From the NCBI GenBank assembly GCA_000934455.1, contig KN888029.1, positions 20,483 through 64,750 of the forward strand: DNA of 44,268 nucleotides, in the 5' to 3' direction. Each line of letters begins with the position of its first letter. Position 1 is the first letter of the stretch. A program made the translations under genes and the position numbers. This document shows, piece after piece, positions 19,928 to 32,152 of this stretch. The notes beneath the pieces were generated by a model that had not been told where the DNA came from, did not search any database, and was given only the letters and a program-made list of their open reading frames with translations. Origin of the DNA: Apostichopus parvimensis. Its lineage: Eukaryota; Echinodermata; Holothuroidea; Aspidochirotida; Stichopodidae.

Positions 19928-22900
19928 ATAAATGTTTGTGTAAAATCGTGTGCCTCTTTAAGTTAAGGAAGCCGGCATCTGAATCTCGAAAGGCAACGGT
20001 TACATCCAACTGTACAGCATAGCATAGCACAGGAGGAATGCCTTTGAAATTAACAACGTCTTTACGCATTTTAAATTATCCAGATTAATTTTCTGTTAAT
20101 GTTTTAATGCAGTTAATCTTTCTGCAAATAAAAACCTGTGCACTTGCTAAGACAAGTGAAAAACGAATGAACACCCGCAACGAGTTAATTGGGCACTTCA
20201 CACCTGAGGAAAAAAAGAAGAAAGAACCCCCAAAATATTGCCCTCTCATTAGAAAATATATGTACTGATCAAATTAAAAAGAAAACTTCGTAACAACGTG
20301 TTATAGTACCTATCTACCCTGTCAGGTTTTGGCTGAAATTCGACAACGTTGTATGACACCAACGTCACCTAACACTGATACATTCTCAGAAGCATCAACG
20401 GACACGTTTTGCCACTTCACCCGGCAATTGGAACACCGACCATCATTTCTTCAATGGCCATGATTGAGCCGCTGGTACCCGTAAATTGTCCACTCCATGT
20501 ATTTCCATGTCAACCGTTGCTATGGTAAACATAGGAATACGTATATGCTGCAAGGGCCAACTGACTACATTATCTCATCTTCATGTATACCTTAAATTTG
20601 TAGCAATGTTTGATTTTTCGTCGAAGTTGACAATTATGAGATTTTTGAATTTCGGCCAAACTCACAACTTTCTTATTCTTCCCAAACCAATCCGAAAGAC
20701 AGAAAGCCACCTTTTGCTGACATAAACAGAACACATATATACATATATATAGTTTCGAAATGTCACAATTCGCCGACATCTTGTATTCATTGAGAGATTT
20801 CGTGTATAAACGCTTGTATATATAGACAGTATTTAAATCGTCGTAATGGGTACCAGAACATTCGAATGAATAGTAAATTGGTGACTGAGTGGGTGCCATT
20901 GGTGCCCGGAATCTACAAATGGGGTTCGGAGACCATGTCAATCGGTGGAAAATTGTTTAGTGGGAGACGAGAATATTACATTCAGCCGCGGAAAAATAGC
21001 AGTGAACTCACGTCCCCTTCCCGCACCTCATCTCCGCCCCTTGTTAACCTCACACAAAGTATTTATTAGCGAAAACTCAGGGGTGGTGAGGGCTGGGGAG
21101 TGATGGCGAATGGGAATGGGAATGGGAAGTGAGAGGTAGGAGCGTTGGAAGAGATATTGATTGTGGGCTAGGGGTTTATACAACAAACCGAGTCAAAACA
21201 AAAACTACTAAACTGCTATTAGGTAATAATCATAATTACAGTGAAATCATGTGATAGAACATGTTTACGATTATGTTTCTTTGTTCCTCATGCGATATTG
21301 GCGATGATGTGCTCTGTAGTAGACGATGGAAACAATGAGTGTTAAACAGCGAAAGTACAGACTGTACCGGATGTGTATATCACAGAATCGTAATATTTTC
21401 AATACGTCATCATCACATTTTGAAACGATAATATAATTACATAACGTGTATGTGTTACAGTTTATGACACTTACTCTATCTTATAGTTACAATGGCTCGC
21501 CATGTTGATTCTGCAGTTAGATTCTTTTTCTGTTGAAATACTTCACACGGCAGCATTTTAAGGCAATCACAGAATGTTTGAAATAAAGACAGTCACTTCT
21601 CTTGAGACCGAAAGAAGTCGGGTATATACAAAACAGAAAAACGTTTAAGCTACAAAAGTGAAATGAACTAGAATAGTTTAGTAAATATAGAAAAACAAAA
21701 CTTAAAGATAAGAAGCAGAAGAAGAGTGAAACTTGCAATTGAAAAAAACAACATCTTTGCCAGTGATGTTTATTTATTTTCATACTTAGCCATATTTTGT
21801 GTGTGTGAATATAACACTGACATTGAATTCGGAGAGAACATTAAGTACTGTGCATGGTAAGCTGTTTCTGTAATAAATAACAGACAATTGTCTACTTGCT
21901 GTGAAATATCGAACGTTCATTCATTTCGGATATTCGTGTTAACATAAAGAAAACAAAAATACACCACCGAATATACCATTAAATGGGAGTCCAACTATAA
22001 GTGAACTAATTTGTTTGTGGATATTTAACACAAAAGAGACGAACATTATTAGGAATGGGAAAATAACGTGATAAATAAAAAATAAGACTTTAGACTAAAG
22101 GAAGAAAACTGAACTTCAACGTGATTAAAATGTCACACGAATGATAAAATATACTAGATGATTACGCAATGATTGTTTATTGTTCTAGTGGACTGTTAAT
22201 TAAAGTTAATAAAAACTTCGTTCCTCTGTATTTATAACGTAAGGTATATCACCTCCACCGTTTACACATGATTATTTTAGTAAAAAAAAAAAATCAATTT
22301 TCTGAGAATATACACGTAGAGAGCTTAAAGGTCAACGTTGACTTCTTTATACTTTAAACAAAAAAAAAGGAAGAAATTGCCTCAATATGCCTGTATATTT
22401 GATATAAGGATTTTCGAATTATCATCGACCCCGGTCTCTACTACAGGTGGTTATCTTGAATACCGTTAATAACTATCGGAAATTATGCAAAGAATTTGAG
22501 GCAGTAGAAAGATTCCCCCTCACAAATTTCGGGGATGAAACGGGGACGGCAAAAATATTACACACACGTAAAGTTGCATACATTGGCAAGAATTACTTTC
22601 ATACTACACACATGAGTGAACCTGAGATAGCCCCTTATAGGAACAAAAATTCACAAAGTGGAAGGGACACCTGTCCCCTTAGAGAACTCCCCAGAGCGGA
22701 TATAAACCAACTTTCGTGACCTTGCCCACTAAAATTTGCGATTTATACAGAGTTTACATAGGGGCGGAACCATGTTCACTTCTCGGTAATTTAACACCCC
22801 CACCCCCGTCTCAGAAAAACATGTTTTTTTCAGCAATCTCTTCTCCCTTAGCAGGCAAAATATTTGAGAAATCCCAAAGAACAGTAATAAGCATATACAA

Positions 22901-23110
22901 TTTTTACAACCTATACAGCCGACAACATTTTCAACCTTGTTTCATAAGTTGCAATTATATCACAATTTTTCATCCAACCCCTCAAGTTTAACCAAATGTC
23001 TCAAAAGTGAGAGGGCACCCATCCCATAAACCCTTCATCTGGACGACAAAACATCTTAGCGCACCCCACACCACTTCCAAAAACAGTTATTGGCCACTAT
23101 ATGCTTAAGC
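19928..23110. other. Intergenic, nothing recognised
   Basis: About 3.2 kb without a gene I can support. Minor features are a TATA-rich patch at 20738-20752, a GGGAAT-rich purine stretch near 21110-21130 and oligo-A runs. Open frames up to about 120 codons show no domain or exon-chain support. Confidence 0.4.
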
Positions 23111-24420
23111 CTATTTCGTGTCATGAAAAGATGTCAAGTATGGTCAGCTTCGAACCTGTTTCAGATGTGGGGAGACCGGTCATGATGCCAAGAACTGCGC
23201 CAATAAAAAAGTGAGGGCGTTGCATTCGTCTTGGACACGACAGTGCCAGTTACCCAAACGAGATACTCTGCTCTTTTTATGGAAAGGGCTGAAGGGGGGG
23301 GGGGGAGTCAGGTTTATCGCTCCTGCCCTCGTACGTTAAATCTGTCTCCGGAGCTACAAGGAGACCTACCGAAAAGAATTGGTTCAATTCGGTCGGTGAA
23401 CCTACTTTGAAAAGTGAATAGAACCTGCAGAAAGCGATTGGATTCATTCGTCATAGTCAAATGTGAGGGTCTTTCTTTCCGTTCATGGTGTTTGCCAATA
23501 GTCAGCCTGAATATGAACGTCTATTGATGTTGACGACTTTTGCCTTCAGAAAACCCACATAACTGAAAAAGATGCCGATTTGTGGACCTACGAATGGGTA
23601 GGTGGCCTTCATGCTTCCTTTGGTACGGTTTAATCCTGTGGTACGGTCGTGCTGATTTCTCCACGTCTAAGCGAATGTGTCATCAGGGTTGAGGCTGGCC
23701 ATGAAGGTCTCTTGGTGTTTGTACTGTTAATATACCCACAGGGAAATGGTACCTTATGTAACGTTTATGCACCTTATCAATCTTCTGAAAGGAAGGACTT
23801 TTTTTCAAGATTCTGCCATCCTGTGTGCCTGGCAGTGCTCCATGTGTCGTGGTTTTAACTGTGTCGCGGATACTAACATTTCATTATTTTCAAGTTCCCA
23901 TAACGTTTATTTTCATTTGTGTATTTTTTTGTATATCGTCTCATATTTTGATAGATGTTTGAAGGTGTCTTAACCCTGTGTTACATCAATTCACTTGGGA
24001 AAGACCAAATGGCTCTGATGTCTCTACAAATGGACCGAATTTACGCCCCTGCAGTTTTTACGGTTTCTAATTGCAATATTATTTTCATGGGTAAATGTCG
24101 ACCGTACTGCCCAAGATAAAATATTTAATAACATAATTGATATGTTCCCTCGAATATCAATGACCAATTGGGTGTTAACTACAGCCCTTACTAGAGGGCG
24201 CTATGAAATAATGGAAAATACTAAATCTCTCAGATCTCCTTTGAATACCAATCGCTCTCCGACAGCCAAATGCGGTGTACGATCACTGTTTTGCCTAAGT
24301 TTTGCCTAAGTATGAAGACCTTGGATCTGTGTAACAAGCAGCCTATACCTTTACTGAAAGTGGATTACACGTTGTTGGCCACGTTTTATGTAATCGTTTA
24401 GCAATCGCAAAGTAATCGGA
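23110..24420 (+). mobile_element. Tx1-like LINE, decayed copy 1
   Basis: Fragments appear in LINE order. First comes a zinc knuckle of ORF1 (CFRCGETGHDAKNC at 23157-23198, spacing C-x2-C-x4-H-x4-C), then a damaged second knuckle. APE endonuclease pieces follow (KTHITEKDADLW near 23555, NVYAPYQSSERKDFF near 23765, FNCVADTN near 23855, ERPNGSDVST near 24000). A short reverse-transcriptase piece near 24300-24380 is equivalent to RPITLLNVDYKLLAK of copy 2. In the QETH box the catalytic Glu is Lys. Many stops and frameshifts are present. It lies directly upstream of copy 2 in the same orientation. Confidence 0.85.
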
Positions 24421-24663
24421 CATATTTTTCACCGAGCTTTAACCAGGGCAGGGTGTATATTCGAGTTGTTAGTTGGCTTTCGTGGAGTGCGGACGTGTTC
24501 TCTCTCGCTCTCGCTAAAGCTTTGTCAGCAAATATATATTTATACCGTACTGTACTGTGCTTCCCGCCAGGCGGGCGTGGTAATTTGCGTAAGTGCGTGC
24601 GTGTGTTTTTTTCTTTTTTAAACAACATATATCGTTCTTACTTTCAAAAGCCGTATTGTTTAG
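24421..24663 (+). other. Probable 5' leader of Tx1-like copy 2
   Basis: This lies between the end of copy 1 and the ORF1 frame of copy 2. It contains a CT-rich patch, CCCGCCAGGCGGG (an inverted repeat like the family's 3' hairpin) and GT-rich sequence. It may be the element's 5' UTR, but the boundary was not established. Confidence 0.35.
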
Positions 24664-27222
24664 TTGACTTTGACCGGTGAAAAAGCGGTTCCACCGGTGC
24701 AAGTATTCAGTATTTTAAGAAGCAAGCGTGTTGCAGTTCATGGAGAGATTGATGCTTTGCAGGCTCTCCAGGGTCGTAACACGTATGACTTACGTTTTAC
24801 CAGTGACGTAGCCCAGCAGAAGGGTGTCACGTTGCTGAGTAACGTCGAAGGGATGAAAGAAGCTCCATACGAGCAATCCGTATGGGTAACTCTCATCCAC
24901 GTAGAACTAGGGGTGCGGCAGGAACTTGTCGCAACTGTTTTATGTCGGTTTGGGGCTGTTAATGCTGCCAAAATGTGCTCCTACGCACATGCCCCTGGGT
25001 TATTAAACGGGCACAGACAGATTAGGATCGACCTGTAACAGGACATTCCCCCTTCCTGTTTATGGCAGGGCATAAACCTCACGTGCGGTATCCCGGTCAG
25101 CCACCTGAACTGCTTCAGGTGTGGAGAGACCAGGCACGAAGCCAAGGGCTGCCCAGACAAAAAAATGTAGGCGCTGCTTTCTTCTTGGGTATGATAGCAC
25201 CGCTTGCCAAGTAGGTTGTGTGCTCACTCTGTGGGAAGGAGGGACATGTCTTTCCCTCTTGTCCTCCTCTTATGTCTCTATGAAAAAAGTGGGGGTAAAG
25301 GAAAGGCGTCAAGTTCCGACGCACCTACTGCCTCGGAGTAAGCTTCACGCGAGGAGGGCTAACCAGGTGAGAATTCACCCTCCTCCGCACCTGGTTCACC
25401 CTCCCCGTCATTGTGGAACCCATCCCCGTGTCTACACTGCCTCCACCACATCGCGAGTCGGACACGGTGTCTCCACCAGCTTCCCACATCAACTCGTCCA
25501 GTTCCGTCCCCAGTCTGGCTTCGGTACCACCAGATCCGGAGATCGAGGCTCTGTCTGACAGCGTCTCCGGAGACTCGATGATCTTCGAGCCGAAACGTGC
25601 CAATGGGACGAGCTGGTACGACAAGATGGGGGAACCCCTCAGACGATAATTTGTCCAGGGCGCACTTGAAGCTTACGGAATCGTCGTAGGCGTAGTTTTG
25701 CTTCATTGCCCTCACATGGCCGATACACTTTCAGTTGCCACTTTGAACGTGAATGGCATGAGGGATCATTTCAAGCGCAGTCGCATATTCCAGTATTGTA
25801 AGTCAATAGAGGTCGACTGCGTTTGCTACAAAAACACACACATTTTGGAAGAAGATGTCCCTCTATGGGCTTATGAGTGGGGCGGTGGGATGCATGCTTC
25901 GTTTGGTTCGTATTCATCTTGTGTCAGTGTCATCCTTTTGTCATCTCGTCAGGCGGGTTGTGCCACAAGGGTAGAGACGGACGACGAGGGCCGATTGGTT
26001 TGCATTCGTTTCAAGTATCAACAGGGTAATATCTGCCTTTGTACTGTGTATGCTCCCAATCGGTCTTCTGCTAGACGAGAATTGTTTGACACGCTGCCTT
26101 CCTTTGTTCCTGGTAGTGCGCCATGTGTCATGGTCAGAGACTTTAACTGTGTCCCAGACTCGGGTCTTAACAGACTAGGGGCTTCTGTGTCTGCTGATCC
26201 TGACGCTGGTAAGCTGAGGAGCGCCCTTGACCGAGGTTTTTCCAGTCCGCTAGCTCATCGGCGGGTGACAGATGCGTCCCAACTGTGCGCGATGGGACCG
26301 TGTTAAGTGACCCTCACGGCATTGCCGGCGTGTATAAAGTTTTCTATTCGAGTTTGTTTACGTGTAGCAATGTCGACACAGGCCGCTTAATTGAGGGGAA
26401 TCTCAAAAACTATTCCCCACGAGGTCAATGATATTTTAGGGGGCGGAATGACCACTGTTGAGCTTTGGAAGGCGCTTTCGAAGATGAAGAATGGCAAGTC
26501 CCTGGGTTCGAACGGGCTTCCGAGGGAGTTCTACCGAACCTTCCTATAATTGGAACCGATATCAGAGTCTTCAAAGACGCCTTCCAAAACGGACTGTTAA
26601 ACCAAAGTCAACGTCTGGGCATGATACATCTGCTGCCCAAGTCCAGGGACCCCTTGGATTCTCGTAAGAAGCGCCCGATTACCTTGTTAAATGTGGATTA
26701 CAAGTTGCTGGCAAAGTCTTCGTGCAACCGCCTTGCACTGGCTATGCCGCATCTTGTGGGTGATCTCCAGACTTGTGCAGTGAAGGGTCATTGCATCCAG
26801 CAGAACTTATGGTTGACAAACTTTTTTATTGAGAATGATTTATCATGTGCATTGATCTCTTGATCATCAGAAGGCCTTTGACATGGTGGATCGTGGTAGT
26901 TTAATGAATTTATTGGAGGTGTTTCAGTTGCACCCAAATTTTCGTATATGGATTGCGATGGATGCGTTCAGTATGCAGATGACGTCACGTGTGTAGTTTC
27001 GAGTCTGACTATTTTTTGGGCGCTGGTGTGCTGGGGAGGGGTTTTTTAATTGTTTCACTGCGTGCTGTTCGTCCTTTTGTGGTTTTGTGAATGTTTGTGT
27101 GGGCGGTTGGGGGTTTCCCGTCAGGTCGGTAGGCTTGACTCGCGTGACCTGAGTTTTGTTTGTCAGAATAGGCTGGTTGGGTAGAGCCGTTTGGCCGTGA
27201 CGTTTTAGATCCCGCATTGAGG
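24664..27222 (+). mobile_element. Tx1-like LINE copy 2: ORF1, ORF2 and 3' tail, internally deleted
   Basis: ORF1 (24664-25650, broken) has an RRM-like region (TYDLRFTSDV, WVTLIHVELG), two CCHC zinc knuckles (CFRCGETRHEAKGC at 25111-25152, and CSLCGKEGHVFPSC near 25220-25262 in another frame) and a Pro/Ser-rich tail. No ATG opens the frame. ORF2 starts at about 25716 (MADTLSVATLNVNGMRD). The endonuclease keeps NVNG but has KNTH for QETH and RDFN for GDFN, so catalysis should be lost. After a deletion the reverse transcriptase resumes (LGMIHLLPKSRD, PITLLNVDYKLLAK), reaches KAFDMVDRG, is deleted again into VQYADDVTCVV near 26970, and joins the 3' tail (27009-27222). The GC content is clearly above the surroundings. 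Confidence 0.9.
27009..27222 (+). mobile_element. Tx1-like LINE 3' tail, fragment T4 (end of copy 2)
   Basis: This is the tail of copy 2: TTTTTTGGGCGCTGG, GTGGTTTTGTGAATG, CCGTTTGGCCGTGACG and GATCCCGCA. The second half of the terminal hairpin and the CACGTAAAAAGC end are missing. The sequence then runs into the SINE that follows, which suggests that the end was lost by that insertion or by a deletion. Confidence 0.8.
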
Positions 27223-27478
27223 ACATGTCCACCGATAACGGTGCTCAATGCGCATAATAATATATTGGTAGAGACAATCCCTCCACATGGCAGCAGCTAA
27301 ACAGCACCCAGGTTACAGATTTATCTCACAGGTCCCCATTTATACACCTGGGTGAAGCGAGACAATGGAGATAAAATGCCTTGCCCAAGGAAACCACGTT
27401 ATGATCTGGCCAGGATTCGAACCTGGAAGCCTTAAATCACAAGTCCACTGCCTTGACCACTTAACCACAACGCATTGA
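27220..27478 (-). mobile_element. CORE/MIR-like tRNA-derived SINE
   Basis: The minus strand begins near 27470 with a tRNA-like head: box A GTGGTTAAGTGG and box B CAGGTTCGAATCCTGG. The next part (TTTCCTTGGGCAAGGC, then ATCTCCATTGTCTC, then ATAAATGGGG) closely follows the conserved core of mammalian MIR and other CORE-SINEs. CGCATTGA at about 27212-27219 and again at 27471-27478 may be the target-site duplication. Confidence 0.75.
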
Positions 27479-27479
27479 C

Positions 27480-29283
27480 CAGATCATATGCTTTACTCTT
27501 CTAATATGTCAAAGAAACCCTCATTAATGGTGAAGCAGGAAGATTCTGCAGCGAAAACTTGCACATGTGTTGGAGATCAACTTTCACCTCTTCTAGTTAA
27601 AATGCTAAATGGTCATGACGGGTAAATGTAAATGTGCTTAGACATTTCAAACCATCATGTTTAATAAAAGAATATGGGTAGAACATGTTACTTCATAGCT
27701 TTTATCTGTGTCTGAGGTCTTCCTTCTTGCGGCGTACATTCTGCTCCTGTCTCAAGAAAGTAAAATTAAGTTCGTTTTTCGCTTCCAAGTAGTAAAAAAA
27801 ACTAGGTGTTCCAAAACTAAATAGCCAGTGATAGGAAAGCATCTGGTTGCATCACCTTTCGTATGACATTAGAAATTTTTGATTTGAATGTCTTTGAAAC
27901 ACTGGTCCTTGACTTATTTAATTCTTTTACTATAAACCAACATTTCACAAAATTTTGAATGTTCATGAAACGCTACTAAGAAGAAGTCCTTTTTGCCACT
28001 CAATTGAACCAAACATATTACAATGCTTCCAGCCGATAATTTGCCACTTACAAAGTTTCCTGGATTGGTCTACAGATTAACACATATGTAAATATTAAAG
28101 GCATTGCAGTCTCGCCCCAAACCGCGTGCCGCGCTCTGAAAAAAAGTTAACTTTCCGTTGCTTGCAAGTGAAGTTTTCTGCTTGTCGCTACAAAATGCAG
28201 ACAGTAATGAAACTTGATACCTTGTTATATTTAGATGGACCTGAGATGTCCATCGCTGTATCGTTTATACACTGTGCTGTGGGTATTGACCGCAGCTGTA
28301 TGTACTGACTGTACACTAGTGTCTAATTACCGAAGATAGCAAGCTGTCAGCGTATTTTCTGGGATCGATGGTGGTGTCTAACACTTCTGTTACACCTCAT
28401 TCAAAACTAGGTCAGATTACCGGCATTAGACGTTTCTTTTTGCGCGAGTCTTCACACCCTGTAATTGTTAATGCTAGCTCATTGATGATAACATCAGCTC
28501 AAGATAAATACTTGGTGTCTATAGGAAGTCGCAGACACTTCTCCAGCGTGAAGCTTAAGAAATCATATTCCCTTCGGCTTTCTTTGTTCAGTTTTCCAAA
28601 GTTATTCTTATAGTATTTTTAAACTAATAATTAAATTGAAAAATTACAAAAGGTATTCTTCGATCTCTAATATGCCATTTTACTGCTTGTGTATCAGGGA
28701 ATATTCAGATGAAAAAAGCTATATCAAATTTAACTGTCATCTTATTACTTTGAGGAGGATTAGTGAAACTAGTTACAGTGTAGACACAACCGAAATTTTA
28801 TTTGATTAACGTATTCAATAATTAACTGTATCAAATGTTTATTGACATTTCTTGGCAATACCAGAATGATCGATTCATATAGAACAACAAACATAAAACA
28901 CCAAAGCAATTCAAATCGATCATATTACCTAGTCTGATATAATTAAATAATACGAGAGTCAACGCTCAGTGGTACAACTAATGAATTGGATGCAAGGAGA
29001 CAACAATGTAACATTAATGTTGAATTTAGTTTGGAACGTTTGACAAACCAATGTTATATATCCCGTAAAAGTGGATACCCCTTCATTTTACTAAAAGGTC
29101 GTTGATGTAACAAGCGTGTCTGTTCCTTATTAGCGAGTTTTTTTTTTAAAGTCACACTGTTATTTTTGTTCATATTAAGCATTTATAAATGTTTATACCT
29201 ACATGTTTAGGTATAAAGAGTGTGTGAAATGTGAATGTGTTATTGACCGAGAGTTTATGGCACCTAGAAGCTACAGTGCGTTT
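27480..29283. other. Intergenic, nothing recognised
   Basis: AT-rich sequence without a supported exon, RNA gene or shared repeat. Small frames such as those at 28126 and 28368 lack any recognisable motif. Confidence 0.4.
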
Positions 29284-29690
29284 ACATGGAAAGTTTGAAA
29301 CGCAAAAATACATGTTAGAAAGAGGAATTACTTGGCCCTTATTGGGGTCCAGGTAGTTATGGTGGTGGTCCTGGAGGGGGGGGGGAGCCCCGGAAGTTCA
29401 ATCGGTTCCTTGTTCTTTCGCAGCGAGTTCAAAGCATAAAATACATGTGACAGGGAGAAATTATATTTCTATGGAATTTATATGAAAGCCTTGGTGGGGT
29501 TCCAGGGGGAAAAGCCCCTGACGTTGTTGCATTTTTGAGACATTAAAACAAAAAGGAACATGACAGAAAGAGAAATTGAATTTCTATCGAAGGTATTCCA
29601 AGCCTGAAAGGTGCAGTTCTTTCAGGCAGTTCCCTTGTAGCTATTTTAGCTTAAAACCAGAAGTACATTCTCGAGATGGGGGATATTACC
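29284..29690 (+). repeat. Degenerate tandem repeat, about three units
   Basis: Three stretches share an order: a G-rich motif around GGGGTCCAGG or GGGTTCCAGG, then AGCCCC, then an A-rich word resembling AAAACAAAAATACATG, AGAAAGAG and GAAATT...TTTCTAT. Units are roughly 110-150 bp and strongly diverged. The first contains a run of nine or more G. Confidence 0.5.
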
Positions 29691-31692
29691 CTCTTATCCT
29701 CCCTCTCCCTTGCCGCCTCCACTGCCTCCCGGTCTGATGGAACTGAACAACCGTTTCGAAAACTAGGAGCTTAAATACACAATGCATGATTCCGATATAC
29801 CGAAAGCATCAGCTCTGTATGTCCTCTACATGTATATTATGTTTTCAATGGTAAGAAGTATGATTACACTATTTGTCTTTCACTTGCAACGTGTCTTTAC
29901 TTCTGTCACTATTTTATAGCTGCAATACCTTAAGTCCGGCTTAAACAAACATGATATGAATTTCTACCAACAGGAACAACCCCTACGGTTAAAACACTCT
30001 CCATAGATAGATCAATGGGTCTGAAATCGAATTATCTATAAACCACAATTTTATTGGCTACAGTTACGCAATTTAAAATCCAGCTTTTAATTCCCCAAAA
30101 TAATAATTTAGAAATATCATACCTCAATCATCAACTACCATTATATCGTTATTCTCAAGGCAGCGACAATTATATGATCTGTTACGTATGTCTTTCCTTC
30201 GGTGCGACCATAGGCAATGCTAAAAGGCTCAGCTCCAAATGTATCTACAGTGTAAAACTAGTTTAAAAGATATATCCGAATCAAACATAAATTCAACTGC
30301 ACCAATGGAAAGTATAACTGTATTTACTGATTTAGGAGGTAATTTAAAGTTGACATATGATATCCCGATAGCCTATATTTGGTGCTTAAGTCCGACTAAC
30401 AGGGCAACTTCCTATACTTCACTATTTTTGACAAGCAACAGTCTGTGATATTTTCTATGCTTTGTCATATCTCTTTCTTAATTGTGAGACAGATTTAAGT
30501 AATGAACGGCCAATCAGTAGAAAATCAGTAACACGGTGTTATTCTCGAATGAAGTTTATTCATTTTGTTTTACATGCATTTCAAATTAATAACGCAACAA
30601 CAATTTGAAAAAAAAAGTTCTAAGATTTAATACCAATGTAATTAGTTATGTTTCTTAGAAACTTTTTCAATCGCATCAATCCAAATATTCGATAATTTGA
30701 TTAACCTAAATTAACTAACAAAAATCACTAGGCGTTTATGCAAATTAACAATCATAGGTTATCAGCATCTTGTATGACAAGTTTTTTGACCATCGCATAA
30801 ATAACAAAAAACACCATAAAACAAACCAACAATAAACAACTAGTCGCAAGATTTATCGACTGGACGGAAAGGGTGATTCTATACAAATTCGTCATTTTAT
30901 CAGATGACATCCAACCTACAATGAAGACACCGTTACTAATGGTTTTGGTTTATTAGTACCGATGTCATATAACTGGTGGCATAAAACAAATACTAAAAAC
31001 AATGCATATAGTGGCAAGAAACACCCTAGTAATTGAGACAATTAAAAGAACTGTTATCAGTAAATATCAGGATGATTTCACTAAACCTACTACTACAATT
31101 CTAGTAACTTTCAATAGTAAGTACATATTTTTAAAAAATAGCGCAAAATGAAATTGGCTGTTTTCACTTTGCTTAAGTGAAGCCAAGCAAACACAGTAGG
31201 AGTGGGGATGGTTCCCGCCCAAAGGAATAATACATGTTGATTTAAATATATAATTATTGTCTCATCGCGTGCAGTGGACTAAAATATATATCTACAAATG
31301 TTATCTATGTTACACAGATACATTGGCTAACTATTTATAACACGTCAGTTTCTGAGATACGTGTCATGAAGTTCGTCAAACGTCACAGTACAACGTAACC
31401 ATTTTCTTACGATAGATGACAAGAAAGTATCGACAACAAGAAACACATGTCAACGGAATCGTGAATATACAACGTACAATCCAAGTAAATTAATACATGA
31501 AGACATGTTGGCCTTCCATAGTACCTTTTGTATTGAAAATTTTACTTTCTGTAGGTACTATGATCAATCTTCATCAAAACACTAGATGAAAAAAAAGTTA
31601 TTATTAAGCTTAAATTGCTCCCAGCTACGTTTTAGATCCTGTTTTGGAAGAAAAACAAAAACCAAGCCAAAGAACAATTCCCGACATATAGT
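29691..31692. other. Intergenic, nothing recognised
   Basis: AT-rich flank downstream of the minus-strand nuclease-helicase gene. No exon or repeat family was identified. One isolated AGCAAACACA word near 31187 resembles the MITE end at 729 but has no partner. Confidence 0.4.
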
Positions 31693-31698
31693 TTTATT
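31693..31698 (-). promoter_or_regulatory. Candidate polyadenylation signal
   Basis: TTTATT on the plus strand is AATAAA on the minus strand, about 455 bases beyond the stop codon of the minus-strand gene. Such a hexamer is common by chance in AT-rich DNA. Confidence 0.3.
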
Positions 31699-32152
31699 AA
31701 CATATGTAGGCAACCGCGTAACCATGTTAGTGCCTAATAAGTAAATTCTTGTGAGCATGACTATGTGGGCATGTGAGCATCGTATGTGAGCATGGTTTGT
31801 GTTGCCGTTATTATATTGACGACAAGCAAGTAATACAATAATCTCAGTTAATCGAGTATGTCGACGGAGGCTAGTTTACATGACATGTACGCTAATTTGC
31901 TACAATCTTGCAAAACGTCTACCTTTAATTTAACTTAAATATGAATGAACATATAGCTTTTGATCTTTACGTAAGCTTTTAATATCAAACTTCGTATTTT
32001 CCAACGTTTACAGACAGCTGTTAAAACCAGTCCCAGTGAAATACAGGTTTTTTTTATATTATTAATGTTTCAGTATCAATTGATTACAACCAGTTAAATT
32101 CTCGCTGGTGTTGTTTTTCTCTCCTGCATCCAAACTGTACTAACTATTATTT

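Noticed and set aside
20570-20941. 123-codon minus-strand open frame
   Set aside because: Low-complexity, AT-rich, with no domain, no flanking exon signals and no similarity I recognise.
25698-26306. 202-codon open frame as a host endonuclease gene
   Set aside because: It is the damaged APE endonuclease of a Tx1-like LINE, in place between ORF1 and the reverse transcriptase.
29284-29690. CRISPR-like array
   Set aside because: Units are long and strongly diverged, without constant repeats or unique spacers, and the genome is eukaryotic.
31185-31196. AGCAAACACA as a second MITE copy
   Set aside because: Only one end-like word; no inverted partner nearby and no AACGTT-rich interior.
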